This document shows positions 1 to 8,865 of a stretch of 64,000 bases of DNA, one piece after another (the first letter of the stretch is position 1; every line of letters starts with the position of its first letter). Location of the stretch: assembly GCA_964534125.1 (NCBI GenBank), contig CAZHOJ010000012.1, forward strand, positions 30,625 through 94,624, given 5' to 3'. The notes beneath the pieces were generated by a model. It worked only from the letters and a program-made list of their open reading frames with translations. It did not search any database and was not told the origin of the DNA. The position numbers were made by a program, and so were the translations under genes. The stretch comes from 2-02-FULL-55-14 sp964534125 (GTDB lineage Bacteria; Bacteroidota; Ignavibacteria; UBA10030).

Positions 1-1533
1 GGTCACCTTGAGAGACCGCAGCGTCGTACGGAACTCCTTGACGTCCGATGCGGAGACCATGAGCGCCGCGATGTCGAGCGCCCCTGTCGTCCTGTCGCCG
101 TCACCCGGTTCTTCAGCAATGTACACAGGCCGCGGGTCGAGCGACTCTACCGTCGCCCGCAGCGACACAGCATACTGGCCCACGCGGTCATCGTCCGGGT
201 CCAGCGACCCGCCGAGCCCCCATGCCATGACGGCGGGATGGTGGCGGAGCTGTTCGACCGTCTCGCGGATCGATTGCTGGGCCAGGACACGGAAGGGTTC
301 CTGATCGAGGACCGCCGCGGGGACGTTCCACACTGGGATCTCGACGAACGCGTAGAGTCCGTACCGGGAACAGAGGTCGAGCAGGTACGGATGCGGTGGA
401 TGGAATGCGAACCGTACGGCATTCGCCCCGAGCGACTTGATCATCGCCATGTCGCGCTCCATCTGCTCGTATGTGAGCGACGCTCCGCTCTCGGAGGATT
501 CCTCGTGCCACACGATACCGCGAAGCTGCAGGGCTGCGCCGCGTTCGTAGAACCGTCCTTCCCGCGAGGTGACCTGCGGAAATCCGACCGTCAGCGACGT
601 CTCATCGACGATGACCTGCGTGCGGCGGTCCTGCGTCAGCACGCGTGCACGAAGGACGTAGAGGTCCGGACGACCGGGATACCACACCTTCGCACCGGGG
701 ACCGTGAGGGAGGTGCGAAGTTCGATAGACTTATTGGGCTCGGGGATGAACACCTGGGGCGCGGACCGGGCGACCTCGGTGCCGCTCTGGGAATCGGTGA
801 TGGTCACTTCGTACAGGTACGATTCCGACGCATCGACGACGAGGACAGAGTCGCCCTCTTCCTGGCGGGAGCGCACTCCCGAGATGACGGTCGTCAACCG
901 CACCACGCCGGCACCTGAAGCGGCGTCAAAGCTGCATGCCGGCTCGATCTGGTCCACCCAGAGATGCGGGAGCGCGACGAGGAACGCCTCGCGGACGATG
1001 CCGCCGTACGATCTCCATCCCCACGATTGCTGCCTGACGGGCACAGTCGAGCGGGCAGAAAGCTCGTTGTGGACGATGACCTCGATGGCATTCTCGGATC
1101 CCTGTTGCAGTACGCCCGCCGGTATCTCGAACGCGAACGACGTGTATCCGCCGATATGCCGGCCGACATAGACATCGTTCACGAACACTTCGGCGTCGTG
1201 ATTCATGCCCAGCCCGACGAACTTGAACATTCTCCCCGTCAGCACGTCCGCTGGGATGTTGACCGTGCGGCGGAAGATGAACCTGCCAGTAGCGTCGATG
1301 GAGGAAGGAACCCATGCATCCTGCCATTCTTCGCCGTCGGCAGAGACGGCCCAAACGCCGGAGAGATCGATCAAAGATCGGGTTTCAGACGGGGGGAAAA
1401 GGCCCGCGTCGGGAACGCGCTTGGGGGAACCGCCGCTCTCAAGAACCGGGAGCTGACCGTACCCGCTGACAGTGATGAGGGGGAGCAGGAAAAAGAAATA
1501 TGAGGAACGAAGGATCTTCTTCAGAAGAGGCAA
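1..1533 (-). CDS. GH2-family (beta-galactosidase-like) secreted protein, 3' end cut by window edge
   Basis: Continuous minus-strand frame with no stop down to base 1, so only the first ~511 residues are visible. TTG at 1533 is chosen because it gives a signal peptide (MPLLKKILRSS then FFFLLPLITVSGYG). Residues ~60-180 look like a GH2 sugar-binding jelly roll (VFVNDVYVGRHIGGYTSF), ~190-320 the immunoglobulin-like domain ending VWYPGRPDLYVL, then GIVWHEESS and the start of the TIM barrel (YLLDLCSRYGLYAFVEIPV). In active GH2 enzymes a W-x-x-G-N-E motif carries the acid/base Glu; here W438-GLG is followed by Gly442-Ser443, so the Asn-Glu pair is absent. The nucleophile region lies outside the window. 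It may be a non-catalytic binding protein or a diverged hydrolase. It has its own candidate promoter and is probably not co-transcribed with tpiA. Confidence 0.85.
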   Translation of the reverse strand, partial: MPLLKKILRSSYFFFLLPLITVSGYGQLPVLESGGSPKRVPDAGLFPPSETRSLIDLSGVWAVSADGEEWQDAWVPSSIDATGRFIFRRTVNIPADVLTGRMFKFVGLGMNHDAEVFVNDVYVGRHIGGYTSFAFEIPAGVLQQGSENAIEVIVHNELSARSTVPVRQQSWGWRSYGGIVREAFLVALPHLWVDQIEPACSFDAASGAGVVRLTTVISGVRSRQEEGDSVLVVDASESYLYEVTITDSQSGTEVARSAPQVFIPEPNKSIELRTSLTVPGAKVWYPGRPDLYVLRARVLTQDRRTQVIVDETSLTVGFPQVTSREGRFYERGAALQLRGIVWHEESSESGASLTYEQMERDMAMIKSLGANAVRFAFHPPHPYLLDLCSRYGLYAFVEIPVWNVPAAVLDQEPFRVLAQQSIRETVEQLRHHPAVMAWGLGGSLDPDDDRVGQYAVSLRATVESLDPRPVYIAEEPGDGDRTTGALDIAALMVSASDVKEFRTTLRSLKVT

Positions 1534-1603
1534 TGATTGGCCCGAAAAAGAGTGAAAAAAGGCGATTTCTAGCTCAAAAGAGCAGAAACCGCATAATCGA
1601 GCC

Positions 1604-1632
1604 AATATACGAAAGGAAGGGAGCGATTGCAA
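1604..1632 (-). promoter_or_regulatory. Candidate promoter of the GH2 gene
   Basis: On the minus strand TTGCAA (1627-1632) and TATATTGG (1602-1609) are separated by 17 bases to TATATT, a sigma70-like layout. Read in Bacteroidota style it is TTG, 20 bases, then 7 of 8 matches to TAnnTTTG. It lies about 65 bases upstream of the chosen TTG start. No transcript evidence is available. Confidence 0.35.
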
Positions 1633-1642
1633 TCAGACGAAG

Positions 1643-1666
1643 GGGGTGCGCCGGAAAGTGCACCCC
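1643..1666 (-). terminator. Hairpin between tpiA and the GH2 gene
   Basis: Arms GGGGTGC and GCACCCC are separated by ten bases. On the minus strand the hairpin lies about 50 bases after the tpiA stop and is followed by a pyrimidine-rich CCTTCGTCT rather than a clean T run, so it is only a weak terminator candidate. Confidence 0.35.
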
Positions 1667-1714
1667 GCTAAGTCTTTCGCATATAAGGGATTAGAGAGAA
1701 ACTGAAGAGGATAC

Positions 1715-2476
1715 CTACCGGATACCACTTTTTACGATACAGAGGAATGAATCCGCCTTGAGACAGGCCCCTCCAACGAGCGCGCCGTCGATATCGGGCT
1801 GATCAAGAAGGTCCCTTGCGTTGTCCGGCTTCACGCTGCCGCCGTACTGAATGACGATCCTCAAGGCAACGTCCCTGCCATGGAGCGAGGACAGCAACGT
1901 CCGGATCGTGGCGTGCACCTCCTGGGCCTGGCCGGGTGTCGCGGTCTTGCCCGTTCCGATCGCCCAGACGGGCTCGTACGCGATGATCACTCTTTCCGCT
2001 TGTCCCGCGGTCAGCCCTTCAAGCCCCGACTTCACCTGACGGGTCACCACATCGTTCGTCACACCCTTCTCACGTTCTACGAGCGATTCGCCGACGCACA
2101 TGATCGGCGTGAGGCCCGAGGCGAGTGCCTTCTTCACTTTTGTGTTGACGCCTGCGTCTGTCTCCCCGAAGATCTTCCGTCGCTCGGAGTGCCCGATGAT
2201 CACATGCGAACAACCGGCCGACAGGATCATCCCCGGAGACACCTCACCCGTGAATGCCCCTTCATCCTCGTGGTACATGTTCTGCGCTCCAAGGCCGATC
2301 GGGCTTCCTTCGATGAGCTTCGACGCAAGCGAGAGCGATGTGAACGGGGGACAGATGATGACCTGGACATTCTTCAGATCGAAGGTAAGTCCGGAAATGA
2401 GCCCGCTGACGAGCTTCTCCGTCCCCTCCAGGTCGTTGTACATCTTCCAGTTACCAGCAATTATTATCGGTCTCAT
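1715..2476 (-). CDS. tpiA: Triosephosphate isomerase
   Basis: Interconverts dihydroxyacetone phosphate and glyceraldehyde 3-phosphate in cytosolic glycolysis and gluconeogenesis. The 253-residue length is typical. Visible signatures are the N-terminal NWKM with the substrate-binding Lys, GHSERR with the electrophilic His, the AYEPVWAIGTGK loop with catalytic Glu and flexible loop 6, and the C-terminal LVGGACL phosphate-binding segment. The start at MRPIIIAGNWKM matches family N-termini. It lies ~90 bases after sucC in the same direction, but the gap contains repeat-like sequence, so co-transcription is uncertain. It may also take glyceraldehyde 3-phosphate from the DeoC reaction encoded at 40321. 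Confidence 0.98.
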   Translation of the reverse strand: MRPIIIAGNWKMYNDLEGTEKLVSGLISGLTFDLKNVQVIICPPFTSLSLASKLIEGSPIGLGAQNMYHEDEGAFTGEVSPGMILSAGCSHVIIGHSERRKIFGETDAGVNTKVKKALASGLTPIMCVGESLVEREKGVTNDVVTRQVKSGLEGLTAGQAERVIIAYEPVWAIGTGKTATPGQAQEVHATIRTLLSSLHGRDVALRIVIQYGGSVKPDNARDLLDQPDIDGALVGGACLKADSFLCIVKSGIR

Positions 2477-2530
2477 TCGATTCTCAATAGGATATCATAC
2501 TGCGGTGATGGACTCCGTTCCCCGACCTAC

Positions 2531-2567
2531 GGTCTGACTACTGACCACTGATTACTGTCTACTGTCC
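2531..2567. repeat. Degenerate CTACTGTC-type intergenic repeat after sucC
   Basis: The bases directly after the sucC stop read as imperfect 7-8 base iterations (CTGACTACTGACCACTG, then ATTACTGTCTACTGTC). The same words recur downstream of other genes, for example at 30238, 52440, 46840 and 60060. The repeat ends exactly at the sucC stop codon. Confidence 0.6.
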
Positions 2568-3731
2568 TCACGCAGCTATCGCTTTCGTCACCTTCAGCGC
2601 TGCGTCCTTGAAGCTGTTCGCAACGAGGAACCTGAGTCCGGACTTCTTCAGGATCTCTGCCGCGATATCGGCGTTCGTTCCCGCCAGCCGGATCACGATC
2701 GGCACCTTCACCTCAACATTGTGCGCAGCCTGGATGACACCGTTGGCGACACGGTCGCACCGCACGATACCGCCGAAGATGTTGATGAGGATAGCCTTGA
2801 CGTTCGGGTCCTTCAGGATGATCTTGAATCCCGCTTCGACCGTCGTGGCGCTCGCGCCGCCCCCCACATCGAGGAAGTTCGCCGGCATGCCTCCCGCCAG
2901 CTTGATGATGTCCATCGTTCCCATTGCCAGTCCAGCGCCGTTCACCATGCATCCGACGTTCCCGTCGAGCTTGATATAGTTCAGGTTCGATGCGGATGCT
3001 TCGACCTCGAGAGGGTCCTCCTCGTCAAGGTCGCGCAACTGGGCGAACTCCGGATGCCGGTAGAGCGCATTGTCGTCGAAATTGATCTTCGCATCGAGGG
3101 CGTAGACCTCCCCCTCTTTCGTTACGACGAGAGGATTGATCTCCGCAAGCGACGCATCGGTCGCCTCGTAGGCCTTATAGAGTGCGAGCATGAACTTCAC
3201 GCCGTTCTTGAACGCATCACCCTTGAGGCCGAGGCCGAAGCAGAGGTTGCGGGCCTGATAGGCCTGCATGCCGATGCCGGGAAGGATGAACTCCTTGAGG
3301 ATCTTCTCCGGCGTCTCCGCCGCGACCTTCTCGATCTCGACGCCCCCCTCGGTCGATGCCATCACGACGTTCTGCGATGTGCTCCGGTCGAGCGTGATGC
3401 CGACGTAGAGCTCACGTTCGATGTTCATCCCCTGCTCGACGAGGAGCCGTTTGACGATACGGCCCTCCGAACCTGTCTGATGTGTCACGAGGCGCATCCC
3501 CAGGATCTCCCCTGAACGCTCGCGCACTTCATCGATGCTGCGGGCCAGCTTGACGCCGCCCCCCTTTCCACGCCCGCCGGCGTGGATCTGGGCCTTCACG
3601 ACCCAGACATTGCCGCCGATGTTCTGTGCAGCTCGCACTGCCTCGTCCTCCGTGAACGCTACCTGGCCGAGCGGAACGGCAACGCCGAACTTCTTGAGGA
3701 TGTCCTTGCCCTGATATTCATGGATCTTCAT
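2568..3731 (-). CDS. sucC: Succinyl-CoA ligase (ADP-forming), beta subunit
   Basis: Beta subunit of the TCA-cycle enzyme that makes ATP or GTP from succinyl-CoA. The start is MKIHEYQGKDIL at 3731, the canonical N-terminus, preceded by a GGAGCAAGG ribosome site; upstream in-frame codons are excluded. The resulting 387 residues match the usual 388. An ATP-grasp domain fills the first half (VVKAQIHAGGRGKGGGVKLA), and the second half is the CoA-ligase-like flavodoxin fold (NGAGLAMGTMD, FLDVGGGAS, INIFGGIVRCD). The alpha subunit gene sucD, usually adjacent, is not in this window and must lie elsewhere. Confidence 0.97.
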   Translation of the reverse strand: MKIHEYQGKDILKKFGVAVPLGQVAFTEDEAVRAAQNIGGNVWVVKAQIHAGGRGKGGGVKLARSIDEVRERSGEILGMRLVTHQTGSEGRIVKRLLVEQGMNIERELYVGITLDRSTSQNVVMASTEGGVEIEKVAAETPEKILKEFILPGIGMQAYQARNLCFGLGLKGDAFKNGVKFMLALYKAYEATDASLAEINPLVVTKEGEVYALDAKINFDDNALYRHPEFAQLRDLDEEDPLEVEASASNLNYIKLDGNVGCMVNGAGLAMGTMDIIKLAGGMPANFLDVGGGASATTVEAGFKIILKDPNVKAILINIFGGIVRCDRVANGVIQAAHNVEVKVPIVIRLAGTNADIAAEILKKSGLRFLVANSFKDAALKVTKAIAA

Positions 3732-3830
3732 GCCTTGCTCCGATAGAACTGAACGTCGTGTTTGGAATTCTATGTTCTGTGATGCTTCTTCCGCTTCTCC
3801 GTGCCGCAGATACACGGGACGGAAGCGGGA

Positions 3831-4349
3831 CTACCATTCATCGTCATCCGTCGACACTTCCCGCCCGGTGCTCCACTCGTTGAGGACGATCAGCGCCCGT
3901 TCGTAGTCCAGGATGGGGACAAAGACCTTCGCTTGCTTCCGCAGCAGGCTCCGAGAGAGCGCCGTATCTCCTGCGCCGTCCCACACATACCCGATCGGCG
4001 TGAAGTCGCGCACGACGACGTGGAATCCTCTCGAATCGAGGATGGCCTTTGCCAGTTCAGCGTCCTTGATGTCAGTGGACGAATAGACCATCGCAAAATC
4101 CTGCTCGATCTTCACTCCCGCATGGCTGGAGCAGAGCGCCCTGCCGTCGATGAGCTTGCAGCACTCGGCACAGAAGGGGGCCTGACAGACCACGCAGACC
4201 GCTCTGGCCGGCCGGGAGCCGTGCTTGGAACAGAAGACTCCGGTGGCGGACGGGAAGAGGGTCCCGCATGACGGGCAGAAATCGCTCGAAGAGGAACAGA
4301 GAGAACCGCAGGCGACGCAGTTCTTCCCCGCGTCCGCCTCCCTCCGCAC
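3831..4349 (-). CDS. Zinc-ribbon protein with C-terminal DUF2007 domain
   Basis: 172 residues, GTG start 20 bases after the pruA stop, with GGAAGAAAGGG upstream, so likely co-transcribed with pruA. The N-terminal half is packed with Cys pairs: a double-zinc-ribbon segment (CVACGSLCSSSSDFCPSC), then a B-box-like cluster (CSKH, CVVCQAPFCAECC, CSSH). Residues ~90-165 fit DUF2007, described as a putative signal-transducing domain (ELAKAILDSRGFHVVVRD, then AKVFVPILDYERALIVLNEW). No membrane segment or signal peptide, so presumably cytosolic. Molecular role unknown; a regulator or adaptor is plausible but not shown. Confidence 0.85.
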   Translation of the reverse strand: MRREADAGKNCVACGSLCSSSSDFCPSCGTLFPSATGVFCSKHGSRPARAVCVVCQAPFCAECCKLIDGRALCSSHAGVKIEQDFAMVYSSTDIKDAELAKAILDSRGFHVVVRDFTPIGYVWDGAGDTALSRSLLRKQAKVFVPILDYERALIVLNEWSTGREVSTDDDEW

Positions 4350-4369
4350 TATCGTGCCCTTCTTTCCGA

Positions 4370-5923
4370 TCAGACTTTCTCCGAGATGAGCTTCGCCTGC
4401 GTCAGCAGCAGCAGGTAATCATACCCGCCTGCCTTCGAGTCCGTTCCGGACATATTGAAGCCCCCGAACGGATGGACGCCGACGAGCGCGCCGGTTATCT
4501 TGCGATTGACGTAGAAGTTGCCGACATGGAACTCGTTCTTCGCCCGCTCTATCTTCGTGCGGTCTTTCGTGAACACGCCGCCGGTCAGGCCGAACTGCGT
4601 GTCGTTGGCGACCTTCATCCCCTCGTCGAAATCCTTCACCTTGATGATGGCAAGCACCGGGCCGAAGATCTCTTCCTGCGCGATGGTGTCGGTCGGCTTC
4701 ACGTCCGCGATAACGGTGGGCTGGATGAAGTATCCTGACGAGCCGGTCGTGCCACCACCTGCGACGAGCCATCCGCCCTCGCGCACGGCCGTATCGATGT
4801 ACGTGAGGATCTTCTCGTACGAGGCGCGGTTGACGACGGGCCCCATGAAGTTCTCTTTCAGATGCGATGGGCCGACGGTGAGCGCTTCCGTCTTTTCGCG
4901 CACAAGCTGCACGAACTTATCGTAGACCTTTTCCACCACGATCGCTCGTGAAGCGGCGGAGCACTTCTGACCCTGGAACCCGAAGGCCGAGGCGACCGTT
5001 GCGGCTGCAGCAGCGTCGATATCGGTCTTGTCGTCGACGAGGATACCATCCTTGCCCCCCATTTCGGCAATGACCCGCTTGAGCCACTTCTGTCCCGGCT
5101 GGACCTTCGCGGCAAGTTCGTTGATCTGGATGCCGACCTCCATCGAGCCGGTGAACGAGACGAACCGGACCTGCGGATGCGCCACGAGGGTATTCCCCAC
5201 CGCTCCGCCGGGACCGGTCACGAAATTGATGACACCCTTCGGGAGGCCCACTTCTTTCATGAGCTGGAAGAACATCCACCCGATGAGGGGCGCGTCGCTC
5301 GAGGGTTTGAGGACGACCGTGTTGCCCGCCACAACGGCGGCAGTCGCCATGCCGGCCAGGATCGCGAGAGGGAAGTTCCACGGTGGGATGATGGCACCGA
5401 CGCCGAGCGGGATATAGCGAAGCTCGTTCTTCTCGCCGGGGATCTTCACCAGGGCCGGCGCCTTCGCGATGCGCAGCATCTCACGGGCGTAGAAGTCCAT
5501 GAAGTCGATCGCCTCGGCCGTATCAGCATCCGCCTCCGGCCATGTCTTGCCGACCTCGTAGACCATGCAGGCGCTGAACTCATGCTTCCGTTTACGCATA
5601 AGGGCCGCGGCCTTGAACAGATACTCGGCCCGTTTCTTTGCCGGAACGAACTTCCAGCTTTCGAATGCATGCAACGCGGCGTCAACAGCCTGCCGGGCAA
5701 GGGCTGCGTCCCCCTTCTGGAATGTGCCAACCACCTGTGACGGGTCGGACGGATTGACCGACGCGAAGGTCTCGCTCGCACGTATCTCTTTTCCGTCGAT
5801 GACGATGGGATGCTCTTTGCCGAGCTTCGCAGCGACCTTTTTCAGGGACTGTTCCATCGCCCGCCGGTTGGCGGCCTTGGAGAAATCTGTGAGTGCCTCA
5901 TTCTTGAACTTTGGGATAGCCAT
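4370..5923 (-). CDS. pruA: L-glutamate gamma-semialdehyde (1-pyrroline-5-carboxylate) dehydrogenase
   Basis: Oxidises glutamate gamma-semialdehyde to glutamate with NAD+, the second step of proline catabolism. The 517-residue monofunctional form matches RocA/PruA of Gram-positives and Bacteroidota rather than the long PutA fusion. ALDH landmarks are GAIIPPWNFPLAI, the NAD-site FTGSMEVGIQI, the general-base AEMGGKDGILV, the catalytic Cys in GQKCSAASR, and the C-terminal PFGGFNMSGTDSKAGG. Proline dehydrogenase is not in the window. With many peptidase genes nearby, use of amino acids as carbon source is plausible. Confidence 0.95.
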   Translation of the reverse strand: MAIPKFKNEALTDFSKAANRRAMEQSLKKVAAKLGKEHPIVIDGKEIRASETFASVNPSDPSQVVGTFQKGDAALARQAVDAALHAFESWKFVPAKKRAEYLFKAAALMRKRKHEFSACMVYEVGKTWPEADADTAEAIDFMDFYAREMLRIAKAPALVKIPGEKNELRYIPLGVGAIIPPWNFPLAILAGMATAAVVAGNTVVLKPSSDAPLIGWMFFQLMKEVGLPKGVINFVTGPGGAVGNTLVAHPQVRFVSFTGSMEVGIQINELAAKVQPGQKWLKRVIAEMGGKDGILVDDKTDIDAAAAATVASAFGFQGQKCSAASRAIVVEKVYDKFVQLVREKTEALTVGPSHLKENFMGPVVNRASYEKILTYIDTAVREGGWLVAGGGTTGSSGYFIQPTVIADVKPTDTIAQEEIFGPVLAIIKVKDFDEGMKVANDTQFGLTGGVFTKDRTKIERAKNEFHVGNFYVNRKITGALVGVHPFGGFNMSGTDSKAGGYDYLLLLTQAKLISEKV

Positions 5924-5994
5924 GACTGTCCTTTCACATGTACCTACTGTGGAACCTGAAAATATACGAACAAATCATCACGCAAGGACCACGC

Positions 5995-8865
5995 CTACTC
6001 CGCCGCCGGCACCGCCCCGATAGCCCTATAGATGGCTTCATGCACTGCCGGACGGACCTGGAAGATCTTGCGTGTGTCCCGGGTAGGATAGACGCGGTTC
6101 GTCAGCAGGATGACGATGAGGTTGTTCTCAGGGTCCGCGAGCACCGATGTTCCGGTGAAGCCGGTGTGGAGGAACGACCGCATCGACGAGTATTGTCCCG
6201 ACCACGACCGTCCCTCGCTCTTCGTGTCCCATCCGATGCCCCGGCTGCTCTGATCTGACTGGCGCCTGGTGAACTCGCGGATGGTCTCTTCTTTCAGGAA
6301 CCGCTCTGCTCCGTAGGTCCCTCCGTTCAGGAGCATCTGCATCAACACGGCAAGGTCGCCGGCGTTCGAGAACAGCCCGGCATGCCCCGAGACGCCTCCG
6401 AGCGTGGCGGCGTTCTCATCATGGACCCTCCCCTGCACCGCCTCTCCGGTCTTCTGCCAGTAGGTGTCAACCTCCGTCGGCGCTATTCTGTCCCGTATGC
6501 CTCCCGGGGGGTTGTACCTCGTGGAACGCATGCCAAGCGGCCGGAAGAAGACCGAGTCCACGAACATGTCGAGGGGCTTTCCCGAGACCCGCCGAACAAG
6601 CACGCCCATGCTGATAAGGCCGAGGTCGGAATACACGGTCTTCTCTCCCGTCGTGTACTCGAGGGGTGTCGCCCAGATGGAGTCCAGAACGCATTCCGGC
6701 GTGTCGCAGAACTCGTAGAACTTCCGCCACGCCGGCAGGCCACCGTTGTGGACCATGAGATTATAGACCGTCAGGTCCTGCTTTCCATTCGCCCCAAACT
6801 CGGGTATGTACTTCGTCACCTTATCGGACAGTGCGATCTTTCCGTCGTCGACGAGGCGCATCACGGCGCTGGTGGTCGCTATCACCTTCGTGACCGAAGC
6901 CAGGTCGTAGACCGTTCGGGTCCGGACATAATCGGGATACGTATCGTATGTGAACCCCCCGAACGCCTTCTCATAGAAGATGACGCCATCCTTCGCGGCA
7001 AGCAGGACAGCGCCGGGAAATGCCGTATCACGGACGGCCTGTTGCATGACAGCATCCACGTCCCTGAGGAGCGCCGGATCCGCTCCGACCTCGAGCGGGT
7101 CCCCCTGGCGCAGCCTCATCTTTGGATAGCTCACTCCCTCACCGTACATATACATCGACGGGATGGTGATGGGGAGCTTTCCGTGTGCGGGTTCCTCGGC
7201 GAACATGACCTCGACGAGGGCCTGCTGCATCACGGGAGCATCAGAATATGTGCAGACATACGTGTCGAACGTCGGCAGGTCCATGCAGATGTATGGGTTC
7301 CCGAACGAGACACCGATCATCGGCTTGCCCAGGTCCTTGAGGCGCTTCACCAGGTCGGCCTTCGCCGAATCGACGAATCCGCTCATCGCGCCGCTTCGCG
7401 TGTAGAGATGCATCTGGAGGAGGATCACGTCCGATCGTGCCGCACGGGCGACGACCGTATCGTACACCGACGGATTGCATCCCGGATTCACGCGGGCGAA
7501 GCTGACCGGACCGGCCCAGCGCTCGCGGAGCATCTGATGGACGCCCCGGCCGTCATCGGGTTGTTCGTCGTCGGAGATCACAACATCGAGCAGCCTGCGG
7601 TCATCGACGGGGGACAGCGGCAGCAGGCCTGTCGAGTTACCGAGCACGGTCACGGCCTTCCGGGCGATCTCGAGGGCCTTCAGATGATGCGCTTTGACGT
7701 TGACCACCGATGAGAGCTTGTCCACGTCGACATACCGGTTCGCGTGAAGCCCGCACCATGCCTTTTCTTGCAGGAGCTTGCGCACCGAGTGGTCGAGACG
7801 TGCTTCCGTGATCTCGCCCCGCTGCACAGCTTCGACGAGCGCGTCGATCGCAATGTCCGCATCTACCGGCATCAGGACGAGATCGATGCCCGCCTTGATG
7901 GCGAGGATGACAGCCTCGGCAGGGTGATACTTCGATGCGACGCCTTCCATCACCATCGCATCAGTCACCACAAGACCTTTGAAACCCAGGCGCTCCTGGA
8001 GAAGTCCCGTCGTCAGGAACGGCGAGACTGTCGCAGGGATGCCCGACGCTGTGTCGTAGGCGGGCACGGAGAGGTGGCCGACCATCACGGACCGGACGCC
8101 CGCGTTGAACGCCGCCGTGAACGGAGGGAGTTCGAGAGAATCGAGCCGGCCCTTCGAAAAATTGAGAGTGGACAACCCGAGATGCGTGTCCACATCGGTA
8201 TCGCCGTGTCCGGGGAAATGCTTCACGGTCGAGATGATGCCGGCATCCTGCGTCCCTTTCACGTACTCGACTCCCATCTCCGTGACAAGGTCGACATCGT
8301 CGCCGAATGCGCGCGTATTGATGACGGGATTGCGGGGATTATTGTTCACGTCCACCGTCGGCGCATAGTTCTGATGAACCCCAAGTGCACGCCCTTCGAG
8401 CCCGGTGATATATCCGACATCGTAGGCATACTTCGGATTGCGCGTCGCTCCGATGGCCATCGTGCGGGGAAATATGGTCGCTTCCTTCAGGCGCATGCCG
8501 GCACCCCACTCGAAGTCCACGCCGATAAGCAGGGGGACCTTCGAGAGCTTCTGGAGCTTGTTGATCTGAACAGCGTACTCGTACGGCTGCCCGATGGAGA
8601 AGATGAAGCCGCCGATCTTGCGTTCGACCACCAGCCGCTCGAGCTCTTTCCAGTGGTCGGAATCCTCGGGATAGTACCCTGAAAGCGTCCATACATGGAT
8701 GAGCTGTGCAGCCTTTTCTTCAAGGGTCATTGCCGCGAGCGTCTGGTCTACCCATGCGGACGCAGAGGCAGGAGTCTCACTGCCGGAGGGGCGCTGCGAA
8801 GCGCACCCGGCGATGAGCGCGAGAAGGAGAACGGTCACGAGGTGACGGAACGTCGGATGTGTCAT
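5995..8865 (-). CDS. Lipoprotein: NagZ-like GH3 hydrolase fused to a beta-lactamase-fold serine hydrolase
   Basis: 956 residues. A signal peptide with lipobox LIAG-Cys21 predicts a lipid-anchored envelope protein. The GH3 N-terminal domain (~40-370) has the NagZ hallmark KHFPGHGD at 215-222, the His partner of beta-N-acetylglucosaminidases, and VVTDAMVM with probable nucleophile Asp302. A GH3 C-terminal-like domain follows. From ~600 there is a class C beta-lactamase/DD-peptidase fold with the Ser-x-x-Lys motif SVTK near residue 656 and a Tyr motif in YSDLG. The ATG overlaps the permease stop by four bases (ATGA), so translation is coupled. Likely role: cutting GlcNAc from muropeptides outside or in the periplasm, with a peptide- or ester-cleaving partner domain. 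In-frame codons upstream of 8865 are only a shadow of the permease gene. Confidence 0.93.
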   Translation of the reverse strand: MTHPTFRHLVTVLLLALIAGCASQRPSGSETPASASAWVDQTLAAMTLEEKAAQLIHVWTLSGYYPEDSDHWKELERLVVERKIGGFIFSIGQPYEYAVQINKLQKLSKVPLLIGVDFEWGAGMRLKEATIFPRTMAIGATRNPKYAYDVGYITGLEGRALGVHQNYAPTVDVNNNPRNPVINTRAFGDDVDLVTEMGVEYVKGTQDAGIISTVKHFPGHGDTDVDTHLGLSTLNFSKGRLDSLELPPFTAAFNAGVRSVMVGHLSVPAYDTASGIPATVSPFLTTGLLQERLGFKGLVVTDAMVMEGVASKYHPAEAVILAIKAGIDLVLMPVDADIAIDALVEAVQRGEITEARLDHSVRKLLQEKAWCGLHANRYVDVDKLSSVVNVKAHHLKALEIARKAVTVLGNSTGLLPLSPVDDRRLLDVVISDDEQPDDGRGVHQMLRERWAGPVSFARVNPGCNPSVYDTVVARAARSDVILLQMHLYTRSGAMSGFVDSAKADLVKRLKDLGKPMIGVSFGNPYICMDLPTFDTYVCTYSDAPVMQQALVEVMFAEEPAHGKLPITIPSMYMYGEGVSYPKMRLRQGDPLEVGADPALLRDVDAVMQQAVRDTAFPGAVLLAAKDGVIFYEKAFGGFTYDTYPDYVRTRTVYDLASVTKVIATTSAVMRLVDDGKIALSDKVTKYIPEFGANGKQDLTVYNLMVHNGGLPAWRKFYEFCDTPECVLDSIWATPLEYTTGEKTVYSDLGLISMGVLVRRVSGKPLDMFVDSVFFRPLGMRSTRYNPPGGIRDRIAPTEVDTYWQKTGEAVQGRVHDENAATLGGVSGHAGLFSNAGDLAVLMQMLLNGGTYGAERFLKEETIREFTRRQSDQSSRGIGWDTKSEGRSWSGQYSSMRSFLHTGFTGTSVLADPENNLIVILLTNRVYPTRDTRKIFQVRPAVHEAIYRAIGAVPAAE

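Noticed and set aside
8..1503. Overlapping plus-strand open frames across the left edge
   Set aside because: They are antisense shadows of the GH2 gene, whose minus frame shows clear domain motifs and a signal peptide.
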